Positions 5,325-5,742 of a DNA stretch of 5,742 nucleotides are shown here, in pieces. Origin of the DNA: Bacteriovoracaceae bacterium (GTDB taxonomy: Bacteria; Bdellovibrionota; Bacteriovoracia; Bacteriovoracales; Bacteriovoracaceae); the NCBI GenBank assembly GCA_023151145.1, contig JAKLJM010000234.1:1-5742 (forward strand), written 5' to 3'. The notes below the pieces were generated by a model. That model was not told the origin of the DNA. It ran no database searches and saw only the letters and a program-made list of their open reading frames with translations. The position numbers and the translations under genes were made by a program. The stretch's first letter is position 1, and the number at the start of each line of letters is the position of its first letter.

Positions 5325-5742
5325 TGACTTTAAATAGCAAAAGCCTTTTTAGAAAATTCAAAAACCATTTATTCACACTAGTCCTTTTTAGCTGCTCACT
5401 GCTTGTGCTCACTCCATTAATTTTAATTTTAAAATTTGTTATAACAGAAGGTGCTTCTTCTTTAAGTTTGGATTTTTTCACTGAACTTCCAAAACCAGTG
5501 GGTGAAATTGGTGGCGGAATGAAACACGCCATCTTAGGAACAATCTACATGGTCCTTTTAGGAGGAATCATTTCAATTCCACTTGGGATTGGATGTGGGG
5601 TCTATCTGGCCGAATTTAGAAAATCTAAACTCTCACGATTTTTAAGAATATGTGTTGATCTGATGACGGGAATTCCTTCGATCGTAATAGGTATTTTTGC
5701 CTACCTCATAATTGTCGTTCCGTTGAAAAGTTTTTCCGCCCT
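5324..5742 (+). CDS. pstA: phosphate ABC transporter permease PstA, N-terminal part
   Basis: Second permease subunit of the Pst phosphate importer, cut by the right window edge after 139 codons of about 280 expected. The frame is open to the last base. Visible PstA landmarks are a first membrane segment at about 16-40, EIGGGMKHAILGTIYMVLL (61-79, compare GGI..AI.GT), SIPLGIGCGVYLAEF (84-98), and MTGIPSIVIGIFAYLIIVVP (114-133), the PSIV-x-G-x-F signature separating PstA from PstC. AAGGA at 5311-5315, 8 bases before the ATG, is a good ribosome site, and the ATG shares its A with the pstC stop codon (TAATG), so the two subunits are co-translated. PstB and perhaps pstS or phoU are expected beyond the window. 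The N-terminal 12 residues are polar and basic, as usual on the cytoplasmic side. Confidence 0.95.
   Translation, partial: MTLNSKSLFRKFKNHLFTLVLFSCSLLVLTPLILILKFVITEGASSLSLDFFTELPKPVGEIGGGMKHAILGTIYMVLLGGIISIPLGIGCGVYLAEFRKSKLSRFLRICVDLMTGIPSIVIGIFAYLIIVVPLKSFSA

Noticed and set aside
5305..5532. Minus-strand open frame of 75 codons
   Set aside because: It is antisense to the clear start of pstA.

Overview
The window is AT-rich (roughly mid-30s % GC by eye) and looks like a chromosomal piece of a Gram-negative bacterium. It has a Sec-type signal peptide, a Pst phosphate transporter, an MNIO/HvfC-type gene pair, and an HD-GYP-like regulator with eroded catalytic residues. Together these suggest a low-GC member of the Bdellovibrionota (Bacteriovorax/Peredibacter-like). 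That placement is an inference from gene style only; no rRNA or other marker is present. I see no insertion sequence, tRNA, rRNA, CRISPR array or phage gene.

Bases 1-1819 hold the end of a tightly packed plus-strand operon. It contains the C-terminal half of a DUF692/MNIO (BufB/HvfB-like) iron enzyme, a DUF2063 (HvfC/BufC-like) partner overlapping it by ATGA, and an exported 173-residue protein of unknown function whose start overlaps the partner's stop. MNIO enzymes with such partners post-translationally modify peptides, usually at cysteine. The substrate gene is not visible and may lie upstream of the window. The operon ends at a symmetric hairpin terminator (1797-1819), which also contains the last codons and stop of a convergent minus-strand gene.

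Bases 1808-4281 hold a minus-strand gene for an unrecognised 319-residue protein with a weak PilZ-like stretch. A 179-base divergent intergenic region with two inverted repeats follows, then a plus-strand degenerate HD-GYP-like protein and a 72-residue protein with a DUF3820/ExoX-C-terminal-like motif. If the PilZ-like reading is right, the two divergent genes could both relate to cyclic-di-GMP signalling, but neither carries convincing intact motifs.

Bases 4282-5742 start a phosphate-uptake operon: complete pstC followed by pstA, cut by the window end, with a 1-base overlap. Upstream of pstC are a perfect 13-bp stem-loop, a pair of exact 7-bp direct repeats (CTAACAA) with an 11-bp period as in a Pho box, and a 15-bp palindrome over a possible -10. 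No pstS lies directly before pstC. The best candidates for something not routinely described are the divergent Pho-box-like element and the exported protein tied to the MNIO pair. I see no clear evidence of a wholly new system.
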